Assembly: GCA_003599595.1 (NCBI GenBank)
Contig: QZIP01000006.1
Location: 1-40,875 of the forward strand
Direction: 5' to 3'
Source: Candidatus Parcubacteria bacterium
GTDB taxonomy: Bacteria > Patescibacteriota > Microgenomatia > Levybacterales > GWA1-39-11
Length of the DNA: 40,875 nucleotides
Below the pieces are notes generated by a model, which saw only the letters and a program-made list of their open reading frames with translations, had not been told where the DNA came from and did no database searches. Below, one piece after another: positions 8,962 to 17,522 of the stretch. How positions within the stretch are numbered: position 1 is the first letter of the stretch; every line of letters begins with the position of its first letter. Made by a program: the position numbers and the translations under genes.

Positions 8962-10035
8962 CTAAGGCAATAGGCTGATGTAGGCTAGGAAGTCGTTCCC
9001 TGAGAAAACCGCGATTGGATATAAATATTCCTGATTCTCATCATTTCCAAGAAAATAACCTATATAGACATCTTTAATATCTACTTTTGTTTTTCCTTTT
9101 GGATTATAAACATATCCCTCACCTTCCTCTAAGTCCTTAAAAGCCTGTTGGGATGTTTTTATTGCATACTCTGAGAATTTATTTGTATCAGGAGTTAAAT
9201 GAGTAAAATTTGATTCAAGAATCTCAAGTCTTCTCTCTCTTTCTCCAATTATGAAATTCATATCAGAACCGGTAAAATCAGAATAATATATGTCAACATT
9301 ATTTATCGGAGCTTGTACAAGACCTATCTTGACTATTTGTGCCAAAGATTTATCTCCCACCTCAATAAAGTCTTTACTATCAAGTTTAAAATATGACAAT
9401 TTTGTTTTACTTAGATCCAAATCGTTTAAGTCACTTCCTATCGTTTTTAAAAAGTTAACCGGAATATCAGTAATTCCTTGACTTTGCAATAGTCCTTGAT
9501 TTGCAAGTAGACTCTTATTATCTAGATAGTCAGAATAAATGTTAAAATTTCTAGAAATAATATCATACTCAATCTGCCTGGTAAGGTTTTTTGATTTATC
9601 ACCCCACCTATAAACAGTATCAGAAATTTTTGTTTCTTGTTGATCAAAGCCAATATTTGTCAGACTATTCCTTGCACTTTGAAGATTAAATAATCCTGCA
9701 TCTCCCTTTTTAATCTTATATATGTTAATTCTATCGGGAAAAACCGGCAAATAACCGGAAACCGTATTAATTACAAAATCAATATTATATTCTTCTTGAT
9801 TTGGGAAATTTAAAGATGGAAGCTTTCCAAATCTTTCTTCAGGAGCTGATGGGACAGGAGGAGATATTTGTAATAGTAAATAGTTTCCAAATCTAAACAA
9901 TAAAAGCAGAAGAACTATTATTCCTAAAAAAATTGCGGAGAATTTTATTAAAAGTCTTGTTTCTTTTGTAGCTTGTGCTAAAGACAACATACCTTGAGTA
10001 TATGAAAAATTTACGCTATCATGCAAGTGGAGCAT
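8962..10035 (-). CDS. Hypothetical protein with single N-terminal TM helix and large extracytoplasmic domain
   Basis: ORF of 357 aa; TM segment LIKFSAIFLGIIVLLLLLF; no recognised domain. Confidence 0.8.
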   Translation of the reverse strand: MLHLHDSVNFSYTQGMLSLAQATKETRLLIKFSAIFLGIIVLLLLLFRFGNYLLLQISPPVPSAPEERFGKLPSLNFPNQEEYNIDFVINTVSGYLPVFPDRINIYKIKKGDAGLFNLQSARNSLTNIGFDQQETKISDTVYRWGDKSKNLTRQIEYDIISRNFNIYSDYLDNKSLLANQGLLQSQGITDIPVNFLKTIGSDLNDLDLSKTKLSYFKLDSKDFIEVGDKSLAQIVKIGLVQAPINNVDIYYSDFTGSDMNFIIGERERRLEILESNFTHLTPDTNKFSEYAIKTSQQAFKDLEEGEGYVYNPKGKTKVDIKDVYIGYFLGNDENQEYLYPIAVFSGNDFLAYISLLP

Positions 10036-10060
10036 AATTTATATAATTGAATATTCTTTA

Positions 10061-10156
10061 ATTGTCATTGCGAGGAGTAAAACGACGAAGCAATCTTTTG
10101 ATCAAAGTTTTTGAGATCGCCGCGCTCTCCGTCTGACGGATCGCTCGCGATGACAA
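10061..10156. repeat. Palindromic interspersed repeat (ATTGTCATTGCGAGGAG...CTCGCGATGACAAT)
   Basis: Terminal inverted repeats ATTGTCATTGCGAG (10061-10074) and CTCGCGATGACAAT (10143-10156), 13/14 complementary. Confidence 0.85.
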
Positions 10157-10174
10157 TCTAACAAGTATAATAGT

Positions 10175-11617
10175 ATGATTGTAAATTTAGATTTAGATAA
10201 AAAGATAAATGTTAGGACAAGAGTAGCTCCTTCTCCCACAGGCTATCCACATATTGGAACAGTGTATCAGTCTTTATTTGACTATGCATTTGCCAAAAAA
10301 AATAGCGGTCAGTTTATAGTTAGGATAGAGGATACAGACAGGAAAAGATTTGTAGAAGGTGCAGAAGAAAAAATATATGAAGCTTTAGACTGGTTTAATC
10401 TAGAAGAAGATGAAAGTCCCAGAAAAGATGGATTGTACGGTCCGTACCGTCAGTCGGAAAGACTTGGGATTTATAAAAAATATGCAGAAGAACTTGTAGG
10501 AAAGGGCAATGCTTATTACTGTTTTTGTTTGCCCCAGAGGCTTGAAGAGGTCCGTAAGATTCAACAGGCAGAAAAAAAACCGTTAATGTATGACAAGTGC
10601 TGCCGCAATAGCTCTTTACTAGAAGCAAAGAAAAAAGTAGAACAAGGTGAATCTTACACAATCCGTCTCAAGGTTCCAGAGAATCAAAAAATAATTGTAA
10701 AAGATGAAATAAGAGGAGAAATTGAGTTTGAATCAAATTTAATAGATGATCAAGTTTTAATTAAGTCAGACGGTTTTCCAACTTACCACCTGGCAGTTGT
10801 TGTAGATGATCATCTCATGGAAATAACTCATCTTGTTAGGGCAGAGGAATGGATTTCTTCAAGTCCAAAACATATTCTTCTCTATGACTTTTTTGGATGG
10901 GAAAAGCCTTTATTTTTCCATACAGCAGATCTTAGAAATCCTGATAAATCCAAGCTTTCAAAAAGACATGGTCACACAAATGTTGCCTGGTATCAGGAAG
11001 AAGGATATCTTCCGGAAGCAATATTGAATTATTTAGCTCATTTAGGCTGGAGTCACCCAAAAGAAGAAGAGGTATTTAGCTTGGAAGAATTTATAGAGCT
11101 ATTTGAGTTAAAAGATCTGAGTCCAGTAGGTCCAATTTTTGATTTTGATAAATTAAATTGGATGAATGGAATTTATATAAGACAATTAACAGTTAAGGAA
11201 TTGTCTAAAAGACTTAAAGAATATAATCATAATCTCCTAAAACACCCAATAGAAAAAAACAAGGACTATGAGGATGAAGATATTTTTGAAAGAATAGTTA
11301 TTCTTTCCCAGAGCAGAATCAGTACTTTAAAAGATTTTTTTACATTAGCTCAAGTTTTCTTTGAAAACCCCAAATACATATTAGAAGATGATAAAAGATC
11401 TGTCGCAAAAGCTTTAATCACCCAGCTTAAGGAAATAAAAGATTGGAATAAGGATAATATATTTTTAGTTTTTAAAAATATAATGCAGGACTATAAAATA
11501 AGAATGCCTGTTCTTTACGGCATTGTAACGGGTCAAGAAAAAGGATTGCCTTTGCCTGAAACATTGGAAATTCTTGGAAAAGAAGAAACGGTAAAATGTC
11601 TTAAAAGTTTAGTCTAA
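10175..11617 (+). CDS. gltX: Glutamyl-tRNA synthetase
   Basis: RVAPSPTGYPHIGT (HIGH), KLSKRHG (KMSKS-like), FVRIEDTDRKR. Confidence 0.96.
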   Translation: MIVNLDLDKKINVRTRVAPSPTGYPHIGTVYQSLFDYAFAKKNSGQFIVRIEDTDRKRFVEGAEEKIYEALDWFNLEEDESPRKDGLYGPYRQSERLGIYKKYAEELVGKGNAYYCFCLPQRLEEVRKIQQAEKKPLMYDKCCRNSSLLEAKKKVEQGESYTIRLKVPENQKIIVKDEIRGEIEFESNLIDDQVLIKSDGFPTYHLAVVVDDHLMEITHLVRAEEWISSSPKHILLYDFFGWEKPLFFHTADLRNPDKSKLSKRHGHTNVAWYQEEGYLPEAILNYLAHLGWSHPKEEEVFSLEEFIELFELKDLSPVGPIFDFDKLNWMNGIYIRQLTVKELSKRLKEYNHNLLKHPIEKNKDYEDEDIFERIVILSQSRISTLKDFFTLAQVFFENPKYILEDDKRSVAKALITQLKEIKDWNKDNIFLVFKNIMQDYKIRMPVLYGIVTGQEKGLPLPETLEILGKEETVKCLKSLV

Positions 11618-12204
11618 TGACAAGATTTGCAAAATTTATATCTTATATTTTCCATCCAATAGTCTTTTTTCTCATCATGCCCTATGTTATTGTCTACAAA
11701 ATAACCGCAAACCATTTTTATGCAATAAAGTGGGAAGTATTTTCCTCTGCTTTTATATTTATGGGAATAATATTAATTTTATTTGGAAGATTAAGGGGAG
11801 CTTTCTCAGATGAGGATGTTTCAGTTAGAAATGAAAGAAATAGATTATTTTTTATTTTATATATCCTCTCTTTATCATATTTTGTTATCGCCCTTTTCTT
11901 CAAGGGAATATTTTTCCCTTTATCTATTATTGCTTTTAGTATAGTATTGGGAATTCTACTTTTTAATATTGTAAATAAATTTATAAAAGTCAGTATACAT
12001 TGTGCAATAGCTTCTGCTTTTGTAACCGCCATTGCTATTTTATTGGGAATAGAAGGGTTTTTGGCTACAATTTTTATTATTCCTTTAACTATCTGGTCTA
12101 GAATAGTCCTTAGAAAACACACAGTTAATGAAGCGGTAATTGGAGGTTTTCTTGGTATTTTAATAACCTTTTTAACATTTTTAACCGGTAAATATTTTTA
12201 CTAA
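11617..12204 (+). CDS. PAP2-superfamily-like integral membrane protein
   Basis: Multi-TM with KVSIHCA and RIVLRKHTVNEAVIGG resembling PAP2 SxxH / HxxxEAxxG motifs; start overlaps gltX stop. Confidence 0.65.
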   Translation: MTRFAKFISYIFHPIVFFLIMPYVIVYKITANHFYAIKWEVFSSAFIFMGIILILFGRLRGAFSDEDVSVRNERNRLFFILYILSLSYFVIALFFKGIFFPLSIIAFSIVLGILLFNIVNKFIKVSIHCAIASAFVTAIAILLGIEGFLATIFIIPLTIWSRIVLRKHTVNEAVIGGFLGILITFLTFLTGKYFY

Positions 12205-12211
12205 AATGAGA

Positions 12212-12217
12212 TATAAT
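12212..12217 (+). promoter_or_regulatory. -10 box 6 nt upstream of the dgkA ATG
   Basis: TATAAT at 12212-12217, ATG at 12224; no convincing -35. Confidence 0.5.
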
Positions 12218-12223
12218 TAATAT

Positions 12224-12598
12224 ATGATAAACAGTGATAAGCTTGTAAAATCTTTTGGATACGCTTTTGAAGGAATACGGTTTGCCTTTAAAAACAACCA
12301 AAATCTAAAAATAAATTTTTTGATGTCAACTGTTGTGATTGGAGCAAGTTTTTTCTTTCAGGTTAATACTTTTGAAAAAGGAATTTTAGGAGTAATGATC
12401 TTACTTCTTGCTTGCACTGAAATGATCAATACGGCAATAGAAGAGATGGTAAATTTTGTAACCCGTGAACATGCCCTAGAAGCAAAAATAGCCAAAGATG
12501 TCGCTGCAGGAATGGTTCTTTTAGTATTGATAGGATACTTAATAGTTGTAGGCCTAGTCTTCAAGCCCTACATAATCAAATTCCTAAACCTTAATTAA
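12224..12598 (+). CDS. dgkA: Diacylglycerol / undecaprenol kinase (DgkA family)
   Basis: EMINTAIEEMVNFV...AKIAKDVAAGMVLL motifs. Confidence 0.9.
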   Translation: MINSDKLVKSFGYAFEGIRFAFKNNQNLKINFLMSTVVIGASFFFQVNTFEKGILGVMILLLACTEMINTAIEEMVNFVTREHALEAKIAKDVAAGMVLLVLIGYLIVVGLVFKPYIIKFLNLN

Positions 12599-12862
12599 TC
12601 AATTATTATCTCCTGTTTTAGATTGTCCAAGGGTTAATGCTAAAAGTTCTGACAGTCTTTTTACAAATTTTTTTGCATGTTCCCTGCTCATTCCAATTCT
12701 TGCCACAACCTGAAAATTCTTTTCACTGCCTATCTTTTGGCAAACATCGATTATTGTTCCATCGGTATTAACATTGATAAAAACCATATCTGTATAAAGA
12801 ATTGGGGTAGTCTGAGGATTAACATTTATCTTCAGTTGGTTATCATCTTTAGTCTTAGTCAT
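12599..12862 (-). CDS. DUF3467-like small protein
   Basis: YTDMVFINVNTDGTIIDV...VVARIGMSREHAKKFVKRLSELL pattern. Confidence 0.65.
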   Translation of the reverse strand: MTKTKDDNQLKINVNPQTTPILYTDMVFINVNTDGTIIDVCQKIGSEKNFQVVARIGMSREHAKKFVKRLSELLALTLGQSKTGDNN

Positions 12863-12865
12863 GTT

Positions 12866-13189
12866 TTAAGATATTTTTTCTCCAGGTGAAACTTCCTCAT
12901 CTGGAACAATAAGTACGGGTTGGTTGTTTTGATTCTTAGCGGCAAGCAGCATTCCTTGACTTTCAAGACCCATTATTTCCCGCGGCTCAAGATTGGCAAT
13001 TATCACTATCTCTTTGTTTATTAATTGGTTTGGTTCATATTTCTTTCCAATCCCAGCAACTATTTGCCTTTTTTCATTCCCCAGATCCACGATCAATTTA
13101 ACAAGCTTATCTGAGTCTTCAACTCTTTCTGCTTCAATTATTTTTACCACTCTCAGATTTACCCTTTGAAATTCATCAAAATTTATCAT
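12866..13189 (-). CDS. Stand-alone tRNA-binding (EMAPII / MetRS C-terminal-like) domain protein
   Basis: FQRVNLRVVKIIEAERVEDSDKLVKLIVDLG...IVAGIGKKYEP...MGLESQGMLLAA; start placed at MINFDEF within ORF 12866..13225. Confidence 0.88.
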   Translation of the reverse strand: MINFDEFQRVNLRVVKIIEAERVEDSDKLVKLIVDLGNEKRQIVAGIGKKYEPNQLINKEIVIIANLEPREIMGLESQGMLLAAKNQNNQPVLIVPDEEVSPGEKIS

Positions 13190-13286
13190 AAAATGATTAT
13201 ATAACTTAAAGGGACTGAATCTCAATAATCTTGTTCAGATTTATTCCAGATTACACTCTTTCTTTATCCTTACATTATTTTATTTG

Positions 13287-13305
13287 TTATCTTAACTTAA
13301 GATAA
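13287..13305. promoter_or_regulatory. 19-bp dyad, possible operator
   Basis: TTATCTTAA-c-TTAAGATAA. Confidence 0.45.
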
Positions 13306-13357
13306 TAGGATGATTACGGTTTCAGAATAAGAGTATAATTAAAACTATTGAAAAGAT

Positions 13358-13363
13358 TATAAT
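13358..13363 (+). promoter_or_regulatory. -10 box 6 nt upstream of ATG
   Basis: TATAAT 13358-13363, ATG 13370. Confidence 0.45.
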
Positions 13364-13369
13364 CTAATC

Positions 13370-13603
13370 ATGCCAAGAAAAAAAGTTATATCTCATGATA
13401 GGAAACATAGAGATGTTAAACCTCCAAATGTAAAAGGAGAAGAATCTATAAGTGGAGATATGACTACGCCAGATGCCGACGACAATGTTTTAGATAATGC
13501 CCATGAGGCGGGTCTTTATGAAGATGCGGATGAGGAGCATCCAAAAGAATTAGATTTGGGAGAAGAAATCAACAAAGATGAAAAAGATATTAGAGAAAAA
13601 TAA
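13370..13603 (+). CDS. Small acidic hypothetical protein
   Basis: 77-aa ORF, acidic, basic N-terminus; -10 box at leaderless spacing. Confidence 0.6.
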   Translation: MPRKKVISHDRKHRDVKPPNVKGEESISGDMTTPDADDNVLDNAHEAGLYEDADEEHPKELDLGEEINKDEKDIREK

Positions 13604-13627
13604 AGTTTTAGGGAAGGAGGTGAAAAA

Positions 13628-13699
13628 TAGCGTTTAGTTTGAAAGCGTTAAGTTAGCGTTAAGTTGTATCAGTTAATTAAATTACTTAACTAAACGCTA
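13628..13699. repeat. 12-bp perfect inverted repeat with internal GCGTTAAGTTA duplications
   Basis: TAGCGTTTAGTT (13628-13639) / AACTAAACGCTA (13688-13699). Confidence 0.8.
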
Positions 13700-13727
13700 G
13701 ACGCTTAAGAACTAATCAACTAATTAT

Positions 13728-13928
13728 ATGGCTTTTGAACACACAAATGCAAAAGGGACAAAGTATTATTTAAATTCAAAGAAAGTAATATTGAGAGGTA
13801 GTGGAAGAGAACAAACTATCTATTATTTTACAAGACAACCTACTGAAAACTCTATAGATAGTGTTCCTGAAGGGTTCATGGTGGTAGAAAATCCAAGAAC
13901 AGGTCTTCCAGTACTCAAGAGAGAATAA
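13728..13928 (+). CDS. Small conserved-looking hypothetical protein (MAFEHTNAKGTKYYL...)
   Basis: 66-aa ORF; resembles a small protein I associate with Patescibacteria. Confidence 0.7.
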   Translation: MAFEHTNAKGTKYYLNSKKVILRGSGREQTIYYFTRQPTENSIDSVPEGFMVVENPRTGLPVLKRE

Positions 13929-14534
13929 CTATTCTAGACTTTTTGATATAAATATATTGTTGTTAATATAGAACCTTAAAGGCAAATGACCTGCCTTAGT
14001 TATTCCAATCCTTGTTGAAAATATTATTTCCCGCTTGTTTCTGTTAGCTTCAGGATAGGCCTTTTTAGATAAAATATTAACGGGTCCATTAATCAAGCTT
14101 GTTCCATCTAGTTTGTTTGTAATCTTAAACGCTTCTGTAAGTTTAGCTGGACCATTGCAAAGATTATAAATATTACCAACTCATCTTCTCTTTTTCATTA
14201 GTTTGATACCATCTATTGGTTCTATAGCCCTTATCAAAACCGCCTCTCCTGGAATTGCGACAACATTAAAACAATAAAGCATACCATAAATAAAATACAC
14301 ATAAGCCGTTCCAGGCTGCTCAAACATTGATTGATTTTTTTTAGTCTTGCCTTTAAGGGAATGAGAAGCGGTGTCGTTTCTAGCCAGATAAGCCTCTGTT
14401 TCAAGTATTCTTCCAACAGTTTTCCCTTCAGATGAGTTATGAACTAAAAAACATCCCAAGAGGTCCTGGGCCACTAAGATCGTTTTTCTTTTATAAAATT
14501 TGCCTGGTAAATCATATCTTAAAGATAAAATTAA
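13929..14534 (-). pseudogene. Alkyladenine (3-methyladenine) DNA glycosylase, AAG/MPG family, with in-frame TGA
   Basis: LAQDLLG-like core, [38 protein letters not shown] at 14183-14181, then the same frame continues VGNIYNLCNGPAKLTEAFKI...GHLPLRFYI to TAG; no ATG upstream of [23 protein letters not shown]. Confidence 0.85.
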
Positions 14535-14602
14535 CTAATATTTGAACTAAATTTGTATCTTATTTATTACATATTTTTGATGAAATCTTAATATGCCCGT
14601 GC

Positions 14603-14631
14603 TTGACAGTCACCCACGATTTTGGTATACT
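14603..14631 (+). promoter_or_regulatory. Sigma70-type promoter of the GH18 gene
   Basis: TTGACA (14603-14608), 17 bp, TATACT (14626-14631). Confidence 0.85.
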
Positions 14632-14745
14632 TCACACGCTCAAATTAGCCTCAAGAATTTATTCAAAAAACTTCAGGAAATCTTACTCCTGAAAAAGATA
14701 TTATTATTTAATCATATTTTTCAAAAAGGAGTAGTGGAAATCTTA

Positions 14746-16107
14746 ATGAATATACTAAATACAGACCTAGACATAGACCGGTGTAAAAAAAATAACCTAA
14801 AAAGTTTAGCAGATAAATTTTTAGGCAGAATAAAACAAAATCCTTTTTTCTCAATAATTCAGGAAAGGCTTAACACGCCAGAAAATAAAAAGAAGCTTTT
14901 TGTTTTCGCTATTGGTTTATTTTATCTATTTTCAGCTCTATTTATGGAACCAAGTTCTTATAATAAAGCAAGCATAATTTCTCCTTTAGCCCCTTCTTTT
15001 AACAGTATTACTTCAACAGCAGTCGATGACAATAAATATGAAGTTTTTGGATTCGCGCCATATTGGAATTTCACCAAGCTTGATAATATTGATTACAGTG
15101 TTCTAACGACCCTTGCATATTTTGATATTCCCGTTGCTGCTGATGGTAACCTAATACAAGGGGATGGTTATTACGCCTTTAAAGGCGACAAGGCAACAGA
15201 ATTATTTAAAAAAGCTCATAATAACGGTACTAGAGTAGTGCTAACCATTACCCAAATGAACAATTATGACATTGAAGCATTTCTTAATAGTGATACAGCT
15301 CAGAAAAGAGCAATTGACCAAACAACGGAACTAGTTAAAAAAAGAGGAATAGATGGCGTAAATATTGACTTTGAATATACAGGTGATCCGGGACAGGAGT
15401 ATAGAAATAAGTTTAGTACTTTTGTTGCAGATTTTACAAAGAAAATGCATAAGGAAGTACCTAATTCAAAAGTTACAGTTTCAGTTTATGCATCTGCAAT
15501 TAAAGAGCCAAAGGTATACGATATTCAATCATTATCAAAAAATAGCGACGGAATATTTATGATGGCCTACGATTTTGCAACCGCAAGCTCCGACAGTGCA
15601 ATGCCAACATCCCCGCTCTATGGACATAAAGAAGGTGAGTATTGGTACGATGTTTCCTCAGCAGTAGAAGATTTTCTAAAGCATATGCCTTCTGAAAAGT
15701 TAATCCTTGGCGTTCCTTATTATGGATACAATTATCTTGTTTCAGAACCAGGAGTAAAAGCTCAAACACTTCCGTACTGGAGAGGATCAATGGTTCAGAC
15801 ATATTCAGATGTAGAAGATGGTAATTCATCAAATGCCTTATCGGGTTGGGATGATAAGGGAAAGGTTTCCTGGAAAGCATATATTGATAGTAATTCCTAT
15901 GTATGGAGAATGGCATTTGTAGACGATCAGAAATCTTTAGGAATAAAGTACGATTTTGCTAAAGATAAAAAGCTTGGTGGTATAGGTATCTGGGCATTGG
16001 GGTTTGATGAAGGAAAAAGTGAGCTCTGGGAGCTTTTGAAAGACAAATTCGGGCAGAAAACTTCAAATAATGTTGCAAGTAGGAAGGTTAATATCAAAAA
16101 TATATGA
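14746..16107 (+). CDS. Glycoside hydrolase family 18 (YaaH/chitinase-like), membrane-anchored
   Basis: Catalytic motif DGVNIDFEY, FMMAYDF, GIGIWALGFD; track start 14593 lies upstream of the -35 box, and ATG 14746 has an AAAGGAG upstream. Confidence 0.88.
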   Translation: MNILNTDLDIDRCKKNNLKSLADKFLGRIKQNPFFSIIQERLNTPENKKKLFVFAIGLFYLFSALFMEPSSYNKASIISPLAPSFNSITSTAVDDNKYEVFGFAPYWNFTKLDNIDYSVLTTLAYFDIPVAADGNLIQGDGYYAFKGDKATELFKKAHNNGTRVVLTITQMNNYDIEAFLNSDTAQKRAIDQTTELVKKRGIDGVNIDFEYTGDPGQEYRNKFSTFVADFTKKMHKEVPNSKVTVSVYASAIKEPKVYDIQSLSKNSDGIFMMAYDFATASSDSAMPTSPLYGHKEGEYWYDVSSAVEDFLKHMPSEKLILGVPYYGYNYLVSEPGVKAQTLPYWRGSMVQTYSDVEDGNSSNALSGWDDKGKVSWKAYIDSNSYVWRMAFVDDQKSLGIKYDFAKDKKLGGIGIWALGFDEGKSELWELLKDKFGQKTSNNVASRKVNIKNI

Positions 16108-17198
16108 ATATAAAAAGAAGTCTAATAAGTAATAAAATAAAGTCTTTAAACTGGAAAATTTTTTGGATCGGTTTTGTAGCAGGATTTCTTGGTATATTTT
16201 TATCTCAACTAGGATTAAGGCCCCCTCAATTTCTCCAGTCCGCAACTAATCAGGTGCAAAAATCTCAGGTAAATATATTCAATATCTCAAACAGCATAGT
16301 AGAGGAAAAGATAAAAGACAAAACCAACGATTTTCAATTAAGAAAAGACGGAGGTTCTAGTCATAATATAAATATACAACCATCTTTTAACACCAATACA
16401 AGTTATGTAGTAGTTGACTACGACACAGGAGAAATTTTAGCTGAAAAAAATATGTCAGAAAAACAACAAGTAGCATCTCTTACTAAAATAATGACAGCTA
16501 TTGTTTCTTTAGATCTTGCTTCTCCTCAGGAGATATTTAGTGTTTCCGGAGGTGCGGCTATGATTAACCCAACAAAAATAGGAGTAGTGGAGGGACAAAA
16601 AATGACACTTTCAGAACTGCTTCAGGCAACTCTATTAACATCTGCAAATGATGCGGCAGAGGTTATAAAGGAAGGCATAGATAATAAATATGGCAAAGAA
16701 AGTTTTATAAAAGCAATGAATGGCAAGGCATCTTTTATTGGTTTAAAAAATACCAGATTTGACAATCCACAGGGATTTGATTCAGAGAATAACTATAGTA
16801 CAGCGTATGATCTTGCTGTTCTCTCAGGATATGCACTAAAGAATTATCCTTTAATTGCAGAAACCGTTAGAAAAGATTATGAGTTTTTGTCAGAAAATGA
16901 AAACCACAAGCAGTTCGATCTTTATAATTGGAACGGTCTTTTAGATGTCTATCCAAACATTAAAGGTATAAAAATCGGAAACACAGACAGAGCAGGCTAC
17001 ACAACTATAGTTATGTCAGAAAGGGAGAATAAGAGAGTTTTAGTTGTGCTTTTGGGAGCTCCTGGTGTAATAGATAGGGATCTTTGGGCCTCGCAACTAT
17101 TAGACATAGGTTTTAATAAACAAGCAAACTTGGCTTCTGTAAACATCACAGAACAAGAGTTGCAAACAAAATACAGTACCTGGAAGTTCTGGAACTAA
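16104..17198 (+). CDS. D-alanyl-D-alanine carboxypeptidase (serine-type)
   Basis: VASLTKIMTAIVS (SxxK), TSANDAAE (SxN), IKGIKIGNTD (KxG); overlaps GH18 stop. Confidence 0.9.
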   Translation: MNIKRSLISNKIKSLNWKIFWIGFVAGFLGIFLSQLGLRPPQFLQSATNQVQKSQVNIFNISNSIVEEKIKDKTNDFQLRKDGGSSHNINIQPSFNTNTSYVVVDYDTGEILAEKNMSEKQQVASLTKIMTAIVSLDLASPQEIFSVSGGAAMINPTKIGVVEGQKMTLSELLQATLLTSANDAAEVIKEGIDNKYGKESFIKAMNGKASFIGLKNTRFDNPQGFDSENNYSTAYDLAVLSGYALKNYPLIAETVRKDYEFLSENENHKQFDLYNWNGLLDVYPNIKGIKIGNTDRAGYTTIVMSERENKRVLVVLLGAPGVIDRDLWASQLLDIGFNKQANLASVNITEQELQTKYSTWKFWN

Positions 17199-17301
17199 CC
17201 TTCTTCACTCTCTTTACATTTCAGTTGCAGTCTTTACAACTCACACTAGTTCACAATTCCGCCCTCACAAGCTCATTTTATTCTCTCAATTCTCCCCAAT
17301 T

Positions 17302-17455
17302 CACCTTGGAGGTGTATTTCCCTTGACACCTCGGTATAAAAATCATTGATTCCTCTTACCATCAATTATTCAACAACATAATCATTTCAATTTTTGCCAA
17401 GGTGACCTAGCTAAAACACCTCCGAAGTGAACTATGCCTGTGCTTACTTAGGTAC
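17302..17455 (+). mobile_element. Non-autonomous (MITE-like) derivative of the RAYT element at 19143-19957
   Basis: Left end caccttggaggtgtatttcccttgacacctcggtataaa and right end ggtgacctagctaaaacacctccgaagtg...cttacttaggta match the ends of the transposase-containing copy; about 60 bp of unrelated interior. Confidence 0.8.
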
Positions 17456-17522
17456 ACATTTTGATGATTAGGGAAAATAAAGAATTAAAGGTTTAATAGC
17501 AAGCACAAGCCGAAAGTATCCA

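Noticed and set aside
14181-14183. Possible UGA recoding (code 25 as in Gracilibacteria/SR1)
   Set aside because: Other genes are intact under the standard code and use TGA as a real stop (e.g. secD TGA at 1436-1438 overlapping secF ATG); only the glycosylase has an internal TGA
17320-17342. TTGACAcctcggTATAAA in the RAYT/MITE left end as a promoter
   Set aside because: Only a 6-bp gap between boxes; the sequence is better explained by the element's hairpin GAGGTGT/ACACCTC
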